Source of the DNA: CAWUEZ02 sp963921355
GTDB taxonomy: Bacteria; Pseudomonadota; Alphaproteobacteria; Thalassobaculales; Thalassobaculaceae
DNA length: 64,000 nt
NCBI GenBank assembly: GCA_963921355.3
Contig: OZ001190.1
Location: forward strand, 930,001-994,000
Direction of reading: 5' to 3'
Shown piece by piece: positions 28,260 through 37,322 of this stretch (position 1 is the first letter of the stretch; each line of letters starts with the position of its first letter). The translations under genes were made by a program, and so were the position numbers. The notes beneath the pieces were generated by a model. The model ran no database searches and was not told where the DNA came from. It saw only the letters and a list, made by a program, of their open reading frames with translations.

Positions 28260-28715
28260 ATGAGCCTCAACGAAGAGGTCGAACTGCTTCGACGCATTCC
28301 GCTGTTTGCGAAGATCGAGCCCTCGAAGCTGAAGCTCCTCGCCTTCACCTCGGAGCGCCTCACCTATCAGGGTGGCCAGAGACTGTTCGAACAGGGCGAT
28401 GTCGGTGACGCGGCCTACATCATCATCGACGGCGAAGCGTCGGTGCGGATACGCACCGATGGCGGCGAAGTGCAGGTCGCCCAGTTGGGCAAAGGGGATG
28501 TGGTCGGCGAAATCGCGATCCTCTGCGACGTTCCGCGGACCGCCGCGGTCGAAGCAACCTCGACGCTGACGACCCTGCGGATCACCAAGGAGCTGTTTTT
28601 CCGGCTGGTCGGCGAGTTCCCGCAGATCTCGATTGAAATCATGCGTGAACTGGCGGCTCGCCTCGAGCGGACCAACGCCCAATTGCGGGAGGCCCTGAGC
28701 CGGACCGGAACATGA
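28260..28715 (+). CDS. Stand-alone cyclic nucleotide-binding domain protein
   Basis: A 151-residue single-domain protein. It has the beta-roll text LFEQGDVGDAAYIIIDGEAS and the phosphate-binding cassette GEIAILCDVPRTAAVEA, retaining the Glu and the Arg that hold the cyclic phosphate. There is no DNA-binding HTH after the C-helix, so it is not a Crp-type regulator. AGGAGG seven bases before the ATG is a strong ribosome site. It lies 87 bases after the ABC gene on the same strand, which suggests it senses cAMP or cGMP to modulate that protein; this is inference from position. Confidence 0.88.
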   Translation: MSLNEEVELLRRIPLFAKIEPSKLKLLAFTSERLTYQGGQRLFEQGDVGDAAYIIIDGEASVRIRTDGGEVQVAQLGKGDVVGEIAILCDVPRTAAVEATSTLTTLRITKELFFRLVGEFPQISIEIMRELAARLERTNAQLREALSRTGT

Positions 28716-28745
28716 ACCAGGCCGGAACATGAGGTAGATGGGAAC

Positions 28746-29237
28746 GTGAGCCGCCTCGACAGCATGATCCGCCGCCTAAAGGCTCAGAAGGCGGCCCTGG
28801 AGCTCGCTGCCCACCACGTCGAAGACCGGCCGGGCATCGTTCTGGAATTCGGCCTCGGCAACGGGCGGACCTACGACCATATGCGCGAGATCCTCGACGG
28901 TCGCGAGATCTTCGTGTTTGACCGGCAGATCGCCGCCCACCCGAGCTGCGTTCCGCCCGACGGGAACCTGTATCTGGGGGACCTGTTCGAGACTTTGCCC
29001 CGGGCGATCGCGGACCTCGGCGCCACCGCCGTGGTGGCACATCTCGACATCGGAACCGGCGACCGGGAGGCCAGCAGCGCCCTCGCGACACGGGCCGCAC
29101 CGATGGTGCTGCAGCTGATGGCAAGCGGCGGCGTCGTGGTCAGCGACCAGAACCTGGACGGACAGGCCGGCTTGGCTCCGCTGCCGCTTCCGGACGGTGT
29201 CGACCCCGGCCGCATCTTCCTCTACGAGCGCCAATAG
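28746..29237 (+). CDS. Small SAM-dependent methyltransferase-like protein
   Basis: A 163-residue protein. LEFGLGNGRTYDHMREIL is a motif I-like glycine-rich loop; FVFDRQIAAHPSCVPPDGNL and VAHLDIGTGDREAS follow in the usual order. The text matches a short alphaproteobacterial methyltransferase family (Methyltransf_17-like). GTG 28746 begins 30 bases after the cNMP-binding gene, so the three plus-strand genes from 25.5 kb are probably one operon. The substrate is unknown; methylation of a glycan or small molecule is possible. Confidence 0.75.
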   Translation: MSRLDSMIRRLKAQKAALELAAHHVEDRPGIVLEFGLGNGRTYDHMREILDGREIFVFDRQIAAHPSCVPPDGNLYLGDLFETLPRAIADLGATAVVAHLDIGTGDREASSALATRAAPMVLQLMASGGVVVSDQNLDGQAGLAPLPLPDGVDPGRIFLYERQ

Positions 29238-29378
29238 CGGGACGCTGGCGCAAGTCCGCAACCTCGATCAGAAACGTCGGGTTAGGGTCCTCGTGGCATC
29301 GAGCCAGCCATCCCGGATCGCGCCACGTCTGTCGTGCCGGTCCGGATCAGAGGACACCTGTGCTTTGGACCGGTCGGC

Positions 29379-30230
29379 ATGAGACGGAAGATAACGGACC
29401 AGAACTACGCCGCGCGCATCGATCGGGTCGCCGCGTATATCGGGGCCAATCTCGAAGCACCGCTCGACCTGCAGCGACTGGCGGAAGTCGCCTGCTTCTC
29501 TCCCTACCACTTCCACCGGATCTATCGGTTGACCATGGGGGAGACGCCGGACCAGACGGTGCGGCGCCTGCGGCTGCATCGAGCCGCCGTGGGCCTGCAG
29601 CAATCCGACATGCCGCTTTCGAAGATCGCCAGCGCGGCCGGATACGGCTCGCTGGAGGCCTTCACCCGGGCATTTTCCGCCACCTACGGCGTCAGCCCCA
29701 CCACCTTTCGCGCCCAGCGGACCCATCACGGCCAGCCGCCCCACGCCCCGGAGATCATCGACATGTACCAGGTCACCGAAAAGCAGATCGACGCCCTCCG
29801 CCTCGCCGGCCTCACGCATCATGGCGCTTATAACGATATCGGAACGGTATTTGATCTGGTGTTCGCCTGGGCCGGCGCGCGCGGACTGATCGGCCCCGCC
29901 ACCCAGGCCGTCGGAATCTTCTTCGACGATCCGGAAACCAAGCCGGCCAGCGCGCTGCGGTCCTTCGCTGGGATCACCGTCGCTGCCGATGTCGCGGGTG
30001 AAGGCGCCATCGAGATCAGCATCGTGGAGGCCGGGCCGGTGGCCTCGCTGATCCATCAGGGCCCCTACGCCGATCTGCCGGCCGCCTACCGCTACTTTTA
30101 CGGCGAGTGGCTGCCGACCAGCGGGCGTGAACCTGCGGACCGGCCCTGTTTCGAGATCTACCTCAACAACCCCCGGGAGCTGCCGCCGACGGAGTGGCGC
30201 ACCGAGATCTTTCTGCCGCTGGCCGCCTGA
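29379..30230 (+). CDS. AraC-family regulator with GyrI-like effector domain
   Basis: A 283-residue regulator. The AraC double HTH is N-terminal (AARIDRVAAYIGANLEAPLD; ACFSPYHFHRIYRLTMGETP; KIASAAGYGSLEAFTRAFSA). A linker leads to a C-terminal GyrI-like/SOUL-type ligand-binding domain with VGIFFDDPETKPASALRSFA and CFEIYLNNPRELPPTEWRTE. The family responds to small hydrophobic or cationic compounds. ATG 29379 starts at the conserved region; an in-frame start at 29334 is possible. It lies 141 bases after the methyltransferase gene and is convergent with xthA. No target is identifiable. Confidence 0.9.
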   Translation: MRRKITDQNYAARIDRVAAYIGANLEAPLDLQRLAEVACFSPYHFHRIYRLTMGETPDQTVRRLRLHRAAVGLQQSDMPLSKIASAAGYGSLEAFTRAFSATYGVSPTTFRAQRTHHGQPPHAPEIIDMYQVTEKQIDALRLAGLTHHGAYNDIGTVFDLVFAWAGARGLIGPATQAVGIFFDDPETKPASALRSFAGITVAADVAGEGAIEISIVEAGPVASLIHQGPYADLPAAYRYFYGEWLPTSGREPADRPCFEIYLNNPRELPPTEWRTEIFLPLAA

Positions 30231-30260
30231 CCAGCGCCCTGCTAGCCCGTTGAATCTGCT

Positions 30261-31052
30261 CTAGAGATCGAGGTCCACCACCACCGGCGCGTGGTCCGAC
30301 GCTTTTTCCCAGCCCCGGGCGTCGCGGAGAACGTTGGCATTTCGTATCGAACTGGCCAGAGGGGGCGTGACCCAGACATGGTCCAATCGTCGGCCCTTGT
30401 CGGCAGCCGACCAGTCCCGCGCCCGGTAGCTCCACCATGTGTAAAGCCGCTCGGTCTCTGGAATGACGTGGCGCACCGCATCCGTCCAGTCCAAGGTGCG
30501 CTGCAGGCTGTCCAGGGCCTCAACCTCGATCGGCGTATGGCTGACCACATTGAGCAGCTGCTTGTGGGACCAGACGTCGGTCTCCAGCGGCGCGATGTTC
30601 AGGTCGCCGACCAGCACCATGGGATCGGACGCTTTACGTTCTGAGGTCAGCCAGGAATTTGTTTCGGTTAAGAAATCAAGTTTGTGCGCGAATTTCACAT
30701 TGGCGTCGCGATCGGGGACGTCGCCACCGGCCGGAACGTAGAAATTATGCACCTCGGGCCCACCGTCGATCCGGGCTGCGACGTGGCGGGCATCCTGCTT
30801 GCCGCAGAATTCCCGGATTTCCGTTGCCACGATCGGTCGCCGCGAGAGAATCGCGACACCGTTGTAGCCTTTCATGCCGGTCAGCGCCTGGTGGGAGTAG
30901 CCGGCCTCGGCGATCGGCTTGGCCGGGAACTGATCGACCAAAGCCTTAGTTTCCTGCAGGCAGAGCACATCCGGCTGGACCTTCTCAAGCAACTGCAGGA
31001 CCAGCGGAAGCCGGAGCCGGACGGAGTTGATGTTCCAGGTGACGATCCGCAT
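30261..31052 (-). CDS. xthA: Exodeoxyribonuclease III
   Basis: A 263-residue AP endonuclease/3'-5' exonuclease of the ExoIII family. It has the N-terminal TWNINSVRLRL, the metal-binding LCLQETKA, GDLNIAPLETDVW and the C-terminal SDHAPVVVDLDL with the catalytic His. RRLDHVWVT marks the substrate site. It acts in base excision repair. Its ATG is 2 bases after the stop of the upstream hydrolase, so they are cotranscribed. The TAG stop lies in TAGAGCAGATTC, a fragment of repeat family B. Confidence 0.97.
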   Translation of the reverse strand: MRIVTWNINSVRLRLPLVLQLLEKVQPDVLCLQETKALVDQFPAKPIAEAGYSHQALTGMKGYNGVAILSRRPIVATEIREFCGKQDARHVAARIDGGPEVHNFYVPAGGDVPDRDANVKFAHKLDFLTETNSWLTSERKASDPMVLVGDLNIAPLETDVWSHKQLLNVVSHTPIEVEALDSLQRTLDWTDAVRHVIPETERLYTWWSYRARDWSAADKGRRLDHVWVTPPLASSIRNANVLRDARGWEKASDHAPVVVDLDL

Positions 31053-31054
31053 GG

Positions 31055-31741
31055 CTAAACCAGCTTTACGTGCAGATCGGTCAACCCGTCGACATGGCCG
31101 TGCAGCACGTCGCCGCGCTCGGCGGCCGCAACGCCTTCCGGAGTTCCGGTGAAAATCAGGTCCCCCGGTGCCAGAGCCACCAGGCCGGACAGGTAGCTGA
31201 TGGTCTCCGGAATCGACCAGATCAGGGCGGCAAGCGTGGATTCCTGCCGGCGCGTGCCGTTCACGTCGAGCCAGATGGCCGGATTCTCGAGCACACCGGT
31301 CTCGCTGATCGGATGAAGCGCGGCGATCGGCGCCGAGTGGTCGAATCCTTTCGCCATGTCCCAGGGCCGGCCCAGTTTCTTCGCTTCGCCCTGCATGTCC
31401 CGGCGGGTCATGTCGTTTCCCACGCCGTAGCCCCAGATACAGGCGTTTGCCGCCTCGACCGGGATTTCCGATCCGCCGCTTCCGAGGGCCACGACGAGTT
31501 CGATCTCGTGGTGGAGATCCTGGGTCGCGGAAGGGTACGGCATGTCGGCCCCGTCGCTCAAAAGCGCGTCCGCAGGCTTGGTGAAGAAGAACGGCGGCTC
31601 GCGGTCCGGATCGTGCCCCATCTCACGGGCATGGGCCGCATAGTTGCGGCCGACGCAGAACACCCGTCTGACGGGGAATCGGGCCTCCGAGCCGGCAACG
31701 GGGACGCTTGCCACGGTCGGCTGAGGTATCACATAATTCAT
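31055..31741 (-). CDS. Fumarylacetoacetate hydrolase family protein
   Basis: A 228-residue FAH-fold enzyme. Metal-binding and catalytic text is intact: VGRNYAAHAREMG, HHEIELVVALG (Glu pair) and GYGVGNDMTRRDMQ, then GDLIFTGTPEGV. The short form is typical of fumarylpyruvate/acylpyruvate hydrolases and related C-C bond hydrolases of aromatic or keto-acid breakdown. It is cotranscribed with xthA. The exact substrate is not deducible. Confidence 0.92.
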   Translation of the reverse strand: MNYVIPQPTVASVPVAGSEARFPVRRVFCVGRNYAAHAREMGHDPDREPPFFFTKPADALLSDGADMPYPSATQDLHHEIELVVALGSGGSEIPVEAANACIWGYGVGNDMTRRDMQGEAKKLGRPWDMAKGFDHSAPIAALHPISETGVLENPAIWLDVNGTRRQESTLAALIWSIPETISYLSGLVALAPGDLIFTGTPEGVAAAERGDVLHGHVDGLTDLHVKLV

Positions 31742-32065
31742 TATCTTCTATACCTTTTTCGGTTCAATATATTGGATTTTTCGGCAGATTTACCGGCCGA
31801 GGCCGAGCTGGTGCCTCCAAGTCCGAGCGGCAACGGAGAGCGCGGGTGAATCCGCCGGAATCGGCCACCAGGGCGATTCGCGGCACGGCCGAACGACCGG
31901 CTCGCCATTTCACACCTCCCAGGCCGCCATTTCAAGGATCGAGAGGGGGTTACGACGGTCCTGCCGATCAACGGCGCGACGGGCGGCGCGGCTCCCTCCA
32001 AAGACCTTATATGGTGGGCATACCAGAGCAGTAGTGCTGAATAACCCATTGATTTTCTGCTCTTT
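31742..32065. other. Intergenic region before FAH hydrolase gene, no gene seen
   Basis: 324 bases between two minus-strand genes. The part next to the hydrolase start is AT-rich (CAATATATTGAACC on the minus strand) and probably contains its promoter, but no convincing -35/-10 pair is seen. GAGCAG near 32025 and CTGCTC near 32058 could pair as a long-loop stem. No reading frame with a plausible ribosome site or recognisable product was found. Confidence 0.5.
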
Positions 32066-32851
32066 CTACGAAACCGCTGTCGACGCCCCGAAATCCGCTC
32101 CGGGCGCGGCATACGCGCTGACGGCGGCACCAAAAGCCTCGAAGACCGCCCGATCGATCCCCGCAATCGGGCGCGGCCACTCCGGATGCCACTGCACGGC
32201 CAGGGCAAAGCCGGTGGCGGATGCGATCGAGACCGCCTCGACCAGCCCGTCGGGCGCCCAGGCCTCCGCCACAACCCCGTCGCCCAGCCGGTCGAGGCCC
32301 TGGCCGTGGAGGGAGTTGACAAGATGCGGGCCCGAACCGGCGATCCGCTCGAGCGCACCGCCGGCCCGGATCGAAAGGCCATGGGCCGGTCGGTACCGCC
32401 GGTCGTAGGGCACGTCGCGTCGCATCCGGTGGTCCAGCCTGGACGGATCGCCATGCACCTCCTGCAGCAGCGTTCCACCGAAGGCCACATTGATCTCCTG
32501 GATCCCGCGGCACACCCCGAGCAGGGGAACACCCGCCGCGACCGTGGCGCGGATCAGCGACAGGGTGACCGCGTCGCGGGCCGGGTCGTGGTCATCCGGC
32601 GTCACACTTGTTCCGCCATCGTATCGTTGTGGCTCGACATTGGACGGGCTGCCGGTCAGGAACAGCCCGTCCAGTCGCTGAACGAGGGTGGCCACATCGA
32701 CCGGGTCCTCCAGGGCTGGAATCAACACGGGACAGACCCCGGCAACCTCGGCGACCGCCGTCACGTACTTTTCGCTGACCCGCTGAATCGCCCGGTTCTC
32801 CCCCTGCACCCGACAGGCGGTCACCCCGACCAGCGGCAGGTATCCTCTCAC
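32066..32851 (-). CDS. Class I glutamine amidotransferase-like peptidase C26 (gamma-glutamyl hydrolase family)
   Basis: A 261-residue protein of the PuuD/peptidase C26 family, which cleaves gamma-glutamyl bonds. The nucleophile is in LLGVCRGIQEINVAFGG, and the partner His/Glu in VQWHPEWPRP. Other landmarks are GLFLTGSPSNVEPQRY and VNSLHGQGLDRL. GTG 32851 is preferred: GGAGG stands 5 bases upstream. An in-frame ATG at 32869 would give 267 residues but has no ribosome site. The gene diverges from the fatty-acid hydroxylase gene. A role in gamma-glutamyl-amine breakdown is inferred from the family. Confidence 0.87.
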   Translation of the reverse strand: MRGYLPLVGVTACRVQGENRAIQRVSEKYVTAVAEVAGVCPVLIPALEDPVDVATLVQRLDGLFLTGSPSNVEPQRYDGGTSVTPDDHDPARDAVTLSLIRATVAAGVPLLGVCRGIQEINVAFGGTLLQEVHGDPSRLDHRMRRDVPYDRRYRPAHGLSIRAGGALERIAGSGPHLVNSLHGQGLDRLGDGVVAEAWAPDGLVEAVSIASATGFALAVQWHPEWPRPIAGIDRAVFEAFGAAVSAYAAPGADFGASTAVS

Positions 32852-32951
32852 CGGACCCTCCTGCCCCATGCTGTTGCTGCCCCATGCTTTTGCTGCCGCC
32901 TGCGACCGGTCGCCGCTTGGCGGGCCCGGCGGACAATGCCATATCCGCTGG

Positions 32952-33743
32952 ATGCAGGATATTGCCGCCAGCATCGACCTTGCGCTCCTGAAGGTGGGAG
33001 CCGTTGCCGCCTGGATCATCGTGATCGTCGCCGCCGAACGGCTGGTGCCGGCGGTGGCGCGCCGCGGCGGATGGACCCGGATCGGCCGCAACGCCGGCCT
33101 GTTTGCCATCAACATCGTTGCCTCTCGTCTGGCGGTGATCCCACTTACCGCGCTCGCCGCCGGTTTCGGCCCCGAATGGCGCCCCGATTGGCTCATCGGC
33201 GGATGGTCCCTGCTGATCGACCTGCTGATCCTCGATCTTTGGATCTACGCTTGGCATCTCGCCAATCACGGCCTGCCGCTGTTGTGGCGGTTCCACGAGA
33301 TCCACCATCTGGACGAGTTCCTGGATGCGTCCTCGGCCGTGCGGTTCCATGTCGGCGAGGTTCTGTTGTCGGCTTGCGTGCGCGCCGTGGTGATCATCGC
33401 GCTCGACATTCCGCTGGCTTCGGTCCTGATCTTTGAGACGATGGTGCTGGTCGCCGCGATCTTCCAGCATTCCAATCTTCGCCTGCCTCGGGGTCTGGAA
33501 CGGGCGCTGTCGATGGTGATCATCACGCCGTCGATCCACTGGGTGCATCACCATGCGGTCCGCATGGACACCGATTCGAACTACGGGACGACCTTGTCGG
33601 TGTGGGACCGGCTGTTCGGGACGCTGAGCCCGACGCCGCGCACGCCAGAGATGACGATCGGGGTCGAGCGGGCGTCGGATACCGGGCTGGCGGCCCTGCT
33701 GCTCCGGCCCCTGACCGGAGCCCCCGGCCGCCGCCAAGGCTAG
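32952..33743 (+). CDS. Sterol desaturase/fatty acid hydroxylase family membrane protein
   Basis: A 263-residue membrane protein with at least four hydrophobic helices. The three di-iron histidine motifs of the fatty acid hydroxylase superfamily are present: HLANH, HEIHH and HWVHHH, with FQHSN between. Such enzymes hydroxylate or desaturate lipids using oxygen. ATG 32952 is chosen; the in-frame region back to 32868 is not conserved. It is followed directly by repeat family B copy 2. The lipid substrate is unknown. Confidence 0.9.
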   Translation: MQDIAASIDLALLKVGAVAAWIIVIVAAERLVPAVARRGGWTRIGRNAGLFAINIVASRLAVIPLTALAAGFGPEWRPDWLIGGWSLLIDLLILDLWIYAWHLANHGLPLLWRFHEIHHLDEFLDASSAVRFHVGEVLLSACVRAVVIIALDIPLASVLIFETMVLVAAIFQHSNLRLPRGLERALSMVIITPSIHWVHHHAVRMDTDSNYGTTLSVWDRLFGTLSPTPRTPEMTIGVERASDTGLAALLLRPLTGAPGRRQG

Positions 33744-33763
33744 GCCGATCTAAATCATAGAGT

Positions 33764-33829
33764 TAGAGCAGATTCACCGGTCAGATGGACCGCTGAAAGC
33801 GATCCCATCTGACCGGTGAATCTGCTCTA
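33764..33829. repeat. Palindromic repeat, family B copy 2
   Basis: A 66-base palindrome with perfect 25-base arms; each arm begins TAGAGCAGATTCACCGG read inward. It is preceded by the linker CTAAATCATAGAG that also joins families A and B at 2.77 kb. It lies between convergent genes. The TAG stop codon of lolA (33827-33829 on the minus strand) is the last three bases of the arm. Confidence 0.9.
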
Positions 33830-34501
33830 GCGGCCGATCTGATCGGCAGGCGCTTCGAAATCATTGGGCCGCCAGAGCGATGCCGGCAGATCGAGCCCAA
33901 AAACCGGGTCCAGCAGCGAGACCTTGACCTCGACGCCCTGGGAATCGGTGATCACCCACTGCTTGAGCGACAGCGGCCGGTTCTGGAACGCCAGAACCAC
34001 CGTGCCCTGGTCGGGATCGTCGCGCTGGCGCAGGCGGACTCGCAGGACATTCGCCTGCCGGGTGATCTGCTCGACCACCAGGTCCCCGGTCAACGACACG
34101 TCCTCGTCGACCAGCACGCCGAGCGGCGACGCGCCCAGCGGGATCTGGGTGGTCTGCTCCAGCTCGTTGTCCTGGTAGGTCAGCCAGAAGCCGTCAGCGG
34201 TGATCAGCACCGGCGAGGGCGGCGCATATTCGAACCGCATGCGCCCGGGCCGGGACAGCCAGACGATGCCACGGGCCACATGGCCGGTGGAACTGGCCTG
34301 CAGAAAGGTCGAGCGCAGGGTCGAGAGTCCGTTGAAGTACTGCTCGACCCGGGCGATGTCCGCCCTGTCCTCGGCGCTCAGGGCCGGTGTCTGGGCTTGG
34401 GCATGGGCTTGAGACTGGGACTGGGCGACGGGCCCCAGAAAGAGCGCCGCCAGCGCCAAGGCCCCGACGGTCGCACGCAGCAGAGAGGGTGACAGCATCA
34501 T
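33827..34501 (-). CDS. lolA: Outer-membrane lipoprotein carrier protein
   Basis: A 224-residue periplasmic chaperone that shuttles lipoproteins from LolCDE to the outer membrane. A signal peptide (LLRATVGALALAALFLGPVA) is followed by the LolA fold: VEQYFNGLSTLRSTFLQ, GIVWLSRPGRMRFEYAPPSP and VVLAFQNRPLSLKQWVITDS. Two adjacent ATGs (34501, 34498) can serve as start. It lies 105 bases downstream of ftsK on the same strand, a conserved alphaproteobacterial arrangement. The stop codon falls inside repeat family B. Confidence 0.92.
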   Translation of the reverse strand: MMLSPSLLRATVGALALAALFLGPVAQSQSQAHAQAQTPALSAEDRADIARVEQYFNGLSTLRSTFLQASSTGHVARGIVWLSRPGRMRFEYAPPSPVLITADGFWLTYQDNELEQTTQIPLGASPLGVLVDEDVSLTGDLVVEQITRQANVLRVRLRQRDDPDQGTVVLAFQNRPLSLKQWVITDSQGVEVKVSLLDPVFGLDLPASLWRPNDFEAPADQIGR

Positions 34502-34606
34502 CGCGCTGACTTGGCGTGTCAGGGCGGCGATGGCAAGCGGCAATTATGGGGCAGCGGATACGGGCGGCGGGGATCCGACCCGGCCCGTCAGCCGATACAG
34601 CCCGGC

Positions 34607-37057
34607 TCAGCGCGACTGGTCGCCGACCAGGACCTCGCGCTTGCCGACATGATTGGCCTGGCTGACCACCCCTTCGGCCTCCATCCGTTCGATCAGAGTG
34701 GCGGCCCGGTTGTAGCCGATCTTCAGATGACGCTGGATGAAGCTGGTCGAGGCCTTGCCCTCACGGGCGACCACCGCGACGGCCCGGTCGTAGAGCTCAT
34801 CACCCGACGATCCGGCCTCCTCGCCGCCGGAGAACCCGAGCGGATCGCCGAGACTGTCGTCATCCTCGGTGATGGTCTCGTCGTATTCCGGCTCACCCTG
34901 AGTCTTAAGGTGGCGCACCACGTCCTCGACCTCCTCGTCGGAGCAGAACGGGCCGTGCACCCGGGTGATCCGTCCGCCGCCGGCCATGTACAGCATGTCG
35001 CCCATGCCCAGCAGCTGTTCGGCACCCTGCTCACCGAGAATCGTGCGGCTGTCGATCTTCGAGGTCACCTGGAAGCTGATCCGGGTCGGGAAGTTGGCCT
35101 TGATCGTTCCGGTGATGACATCGACCGAGGGTCGCTGGGTCGCCATGATCACGTGGATCCCCGCCGCGCGGGCCATCTGGGCAAGGCGCTGGACCGCGCC
35201 TTCGATGTCCTTACCGGCCACCAGCATGAGGTCGGCGACCTCGTCGATCACCACGACGATGTAGGGCAGCGGCACCAGATCCAGGGCCTCTTCCTCGAAC
35301 ACCGGCCGGCCGCTGTCCGGATCAAAGCCGGTCTGCACCTTGCGCTTCAGCACCTCGCCCTTCTTGATCGCGTCGGCGATCCGGGCGTTGTAGCCGTCGA
35401 TGTTGCGGACCCCGAGCTTGGACATCGCCCGGTACCGGCTTTCCATCTCCCGCACGGTCCATTTCAGGGCAACGACTGCCTTCTTCGGATCGGTCACCAC
35501 CGGCGACAGCAGGTGGGGGATGCCGTCGTAGACCGACAGCTCAAGCATCTTGGGGTCAATCATGATGAACCGGCACCGCTCAGGCGGCAGACGGTAGAGC
35601 AGCGACAGGATCATCGTATTGACCGCCACCGACTTACCGGAACCTGTGGTGCCGGCGATCAGCAGGTGCGGCATCCGCGCCAAGTCCACGGTCACCGCCG
35701 TGCCACCGATATCTTTGCCGAGGGCGATCGCCAGTTTCTGCCGGTTGCCGGTGAACGACTCCGATTCCAGGATTTCCCGGAAATACACGGTTTCACGTCG
35801 GGCATTGGGCAACTCGATGCCGATCACATTGCGACCCGGCACCACGGCGACGCGCACCGAAACCGCGCTCATCGACCGGGCGATATCATCGGACAGGCCG
35901 ATCACCCGGGACGACTTGGTGCCCGGCGCCGGCTCGAGTTCGTAGAGGGTCACCACCGGGCCGTAGCGGACCTTGCCGATCGCGCCCTTGACGCCGAAAT
36001 CGGCCAGGACGCTTTCCAGCATCCGGGCGTTCTGTTCCAGCGCCTCCTCCTCCGGCCCGCTGGCAACCGCCGGGGGATCCGCCAGAAGGTCGATTTCAGG
36101 AAACACGTAGCCGTCCTCGGTGCCGGGGTCGAGCTTGCGCTGGGGATTGGGCTGGCGGCGCGCCGGTTTAGCCGGCTTCTCGACCCGCCTGGCCGCCGGT
36201 TCCCCCACGCGCACCGGCGGTAGCGGGGTATCCGCGGCCGGTTCGAGCGGGCCCTCGGGCGCCTCCGGCTCACCGGGTGTGCGATCGTCCTCCAACGGTC
36301 CGCGCCCGAAACCGGGCTCGCGGCGGGGCGTGGTGCCGCGGCGCAGAACGCCGGCGCCGATGCGCGCGCCGGCCTGCGCCCCCGCCTGGGCTCCCCGCGC
36401 GCCCAACCGGGCGCCGGTGAAGAGAAACCGAAACAGCCGGCCGACCGCCAACAGGCTCCAGCGGGCGGCATCCAGCACGCCGACTCCCGCTGACCACAGA
36501 GCCGCCGCCAGGGCCAAGATGCCACTGAGACCGGCGACCGGCAGCAGGCCGCCGACTGGCGCCAGGGCCGGGGCGACGGCTCCCGCCGGTGACAGCATCA
36601 GCGGTCCCAGGAACCCGCCGAGCCCGGCGCGCAGGGGCCAGGCCGCCGGCGGCGTGATCAGGGCGACCGCGGCACACGCCAGCGCGACGGCCACGGGCAG
36701 CAGGGCGATTCGCAACGGCCAGCGCCGCACGGTCTCATGACGCAGGATCCGCCAGCCCCAGACCGCCGGCACCAGCACCAGGACCGCGCTGACGACGCCC
36801 AGGGACTGCAGCAGCAGGTCGGCGACCACCGCGCCCGGCCAGCCGAGCGGGTTGGCCACCACACCGACACCGGCGGCGCCACCGGTCGCATTCAGGGATG
36901 GGTCCTGGGAGTCGTAGCCGACCAGCGCGACCGCCACAGCGGCCGCCACCGCAATCAGCAGCAGACCGGCCAGTTCCTGGCCACGGCGCTTCAGATACCG
37001 CGTTGCCTCAACCGGCAATAACAGCCGTTGCTCGCTTCCACCGGACACCCGTGCCAT
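34607..37057 (-). CDS. ftsK: DNA translocase FtsK
   Basis: An 816-residue septal DNA pump. Four hydrophobic segments in residues ~25-200 anchor it at the division site. A Pro/Glu/Arg-rich linker follows. The motor has Walker A GTTGSGKSVAVN, Walker B YIVVVIDEVADLM and the conserved QRPSVDVITGTIKANFPTR. The C-terminal winged-helix gamma domain (STSFIQRHLKIGYNRAATLI) reads KOPS and activates XerCD. ATG 37057 has AGGAGG 10 bases upstream; an in-frame GTG at 37093 is less likely. It clears chromosome termini during division. Confidence 0.97.
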   Translation of the reverse strand: MARVSGGSEQRLLLPVEATRYLKRRGQELAGLLLIAVAAAVAVALVGYDSQDPSLNATGGAAGVGVVANPLGWPGAVVADLLLQSLGVVSAVLVLVPAVWGWRILRHETVRRWPLRIALLPVAVALACAAVALITPPAAWPLRAGLGGFLGPLMLSPAGAVAPALAPVGGLLPVAGLSGILALAAALWSAGVGVLDAARWSLLAVGRLFRFLFTGARLGARGAQAGAQAGARIGAGVLRRGTTPRREPGFGRGPLEDDRTPGEPEAPEGPLEPAADTPLPPVRVGEPAARRVEKPAKPARRQPNPQRKLDPGTEDGYVFPEIDLLADPPAVASGPEEEALEQNARMLESVLADFGVKGAIGKVRYGPVVTLYELEPAPGTKSSRVIGLSDDIARSMSAVSVRVAVVPGRNVIGIELPNARRETVYFREILESESFTGNRQKLAIALGKDIGGTAVTVDLARMPHLLIAGTTGSGKSVAVNTMILSLLYRLPPERCRFIMIDPKMLELSVYDGIPHLLSPVVTDPKKAVVALKWTVREMESRYRAMSKLGVRNIDGYNARIADAIKKGEVLKRKVQTGFDPDSGRPVFEEEALDLVPLPYIVVVIDEVADLMLVAGKDIEGAVQRLAQMARAAGIHVIMATQRPSVDVITGTIKANFPTRISFQVTSKIDSRTILGEQGAEQLLGMGDMLYMAGGGRITRVHGPFCSDEEVEDVVRHLKTQGEPEYDETITEDDDSLGDPLGFSGGEEAGSSGDELYDRAVAVVAREGKASTSFIQRHLKIGYNRAATLIERMEAEGVVSQANHVGKREVLVGDQSR

Positions 37058-37209
37058 CGCGTCCCCGCCTCCTGAACCGTCGTTCCCGGCCACCCGCCGG
37101 ACACGCCACGCCTCTGTATCGGCTTTGTTCTAATCGACGATCGAATTTATACGACAAGGGGTTAGGGGGCAACCTTCAAGCAGAGACTCAGAGAATAGGG
37201 GTGCTGAGC

Positions 37210-37241
37210 ACAAAAGAAGGGCCCGATCGGAGACCGGGCCC
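37210..37241 (-). terminator. Rho-independent terminator after amtB
   Basis: On the minus strand GGGCCCGGTC, a 3-base loop TCC, and GATCGGGCCC form a 10-pair stem with one G-T wobble, followed by TTCTTTTGT. It starts 82 bases past the amtB stop and is the clearest intrinsic terminator in the window. Confidence 0.8.
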
Positions 37242-37322
37242 AGTCGAGGGAGAGAACGTTCCGCCGGGCGGGCGGGCGTTCGTGGACGGGACCGCCAGAG
37301 CGGTCCCGTCTCGGGTTCAGGT

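Noticed and set aside
28260..28715. Crp/Fnr transcription factor
   Set aside because: The cNMP domain ends at residue 151 with no helix-turn-helix.
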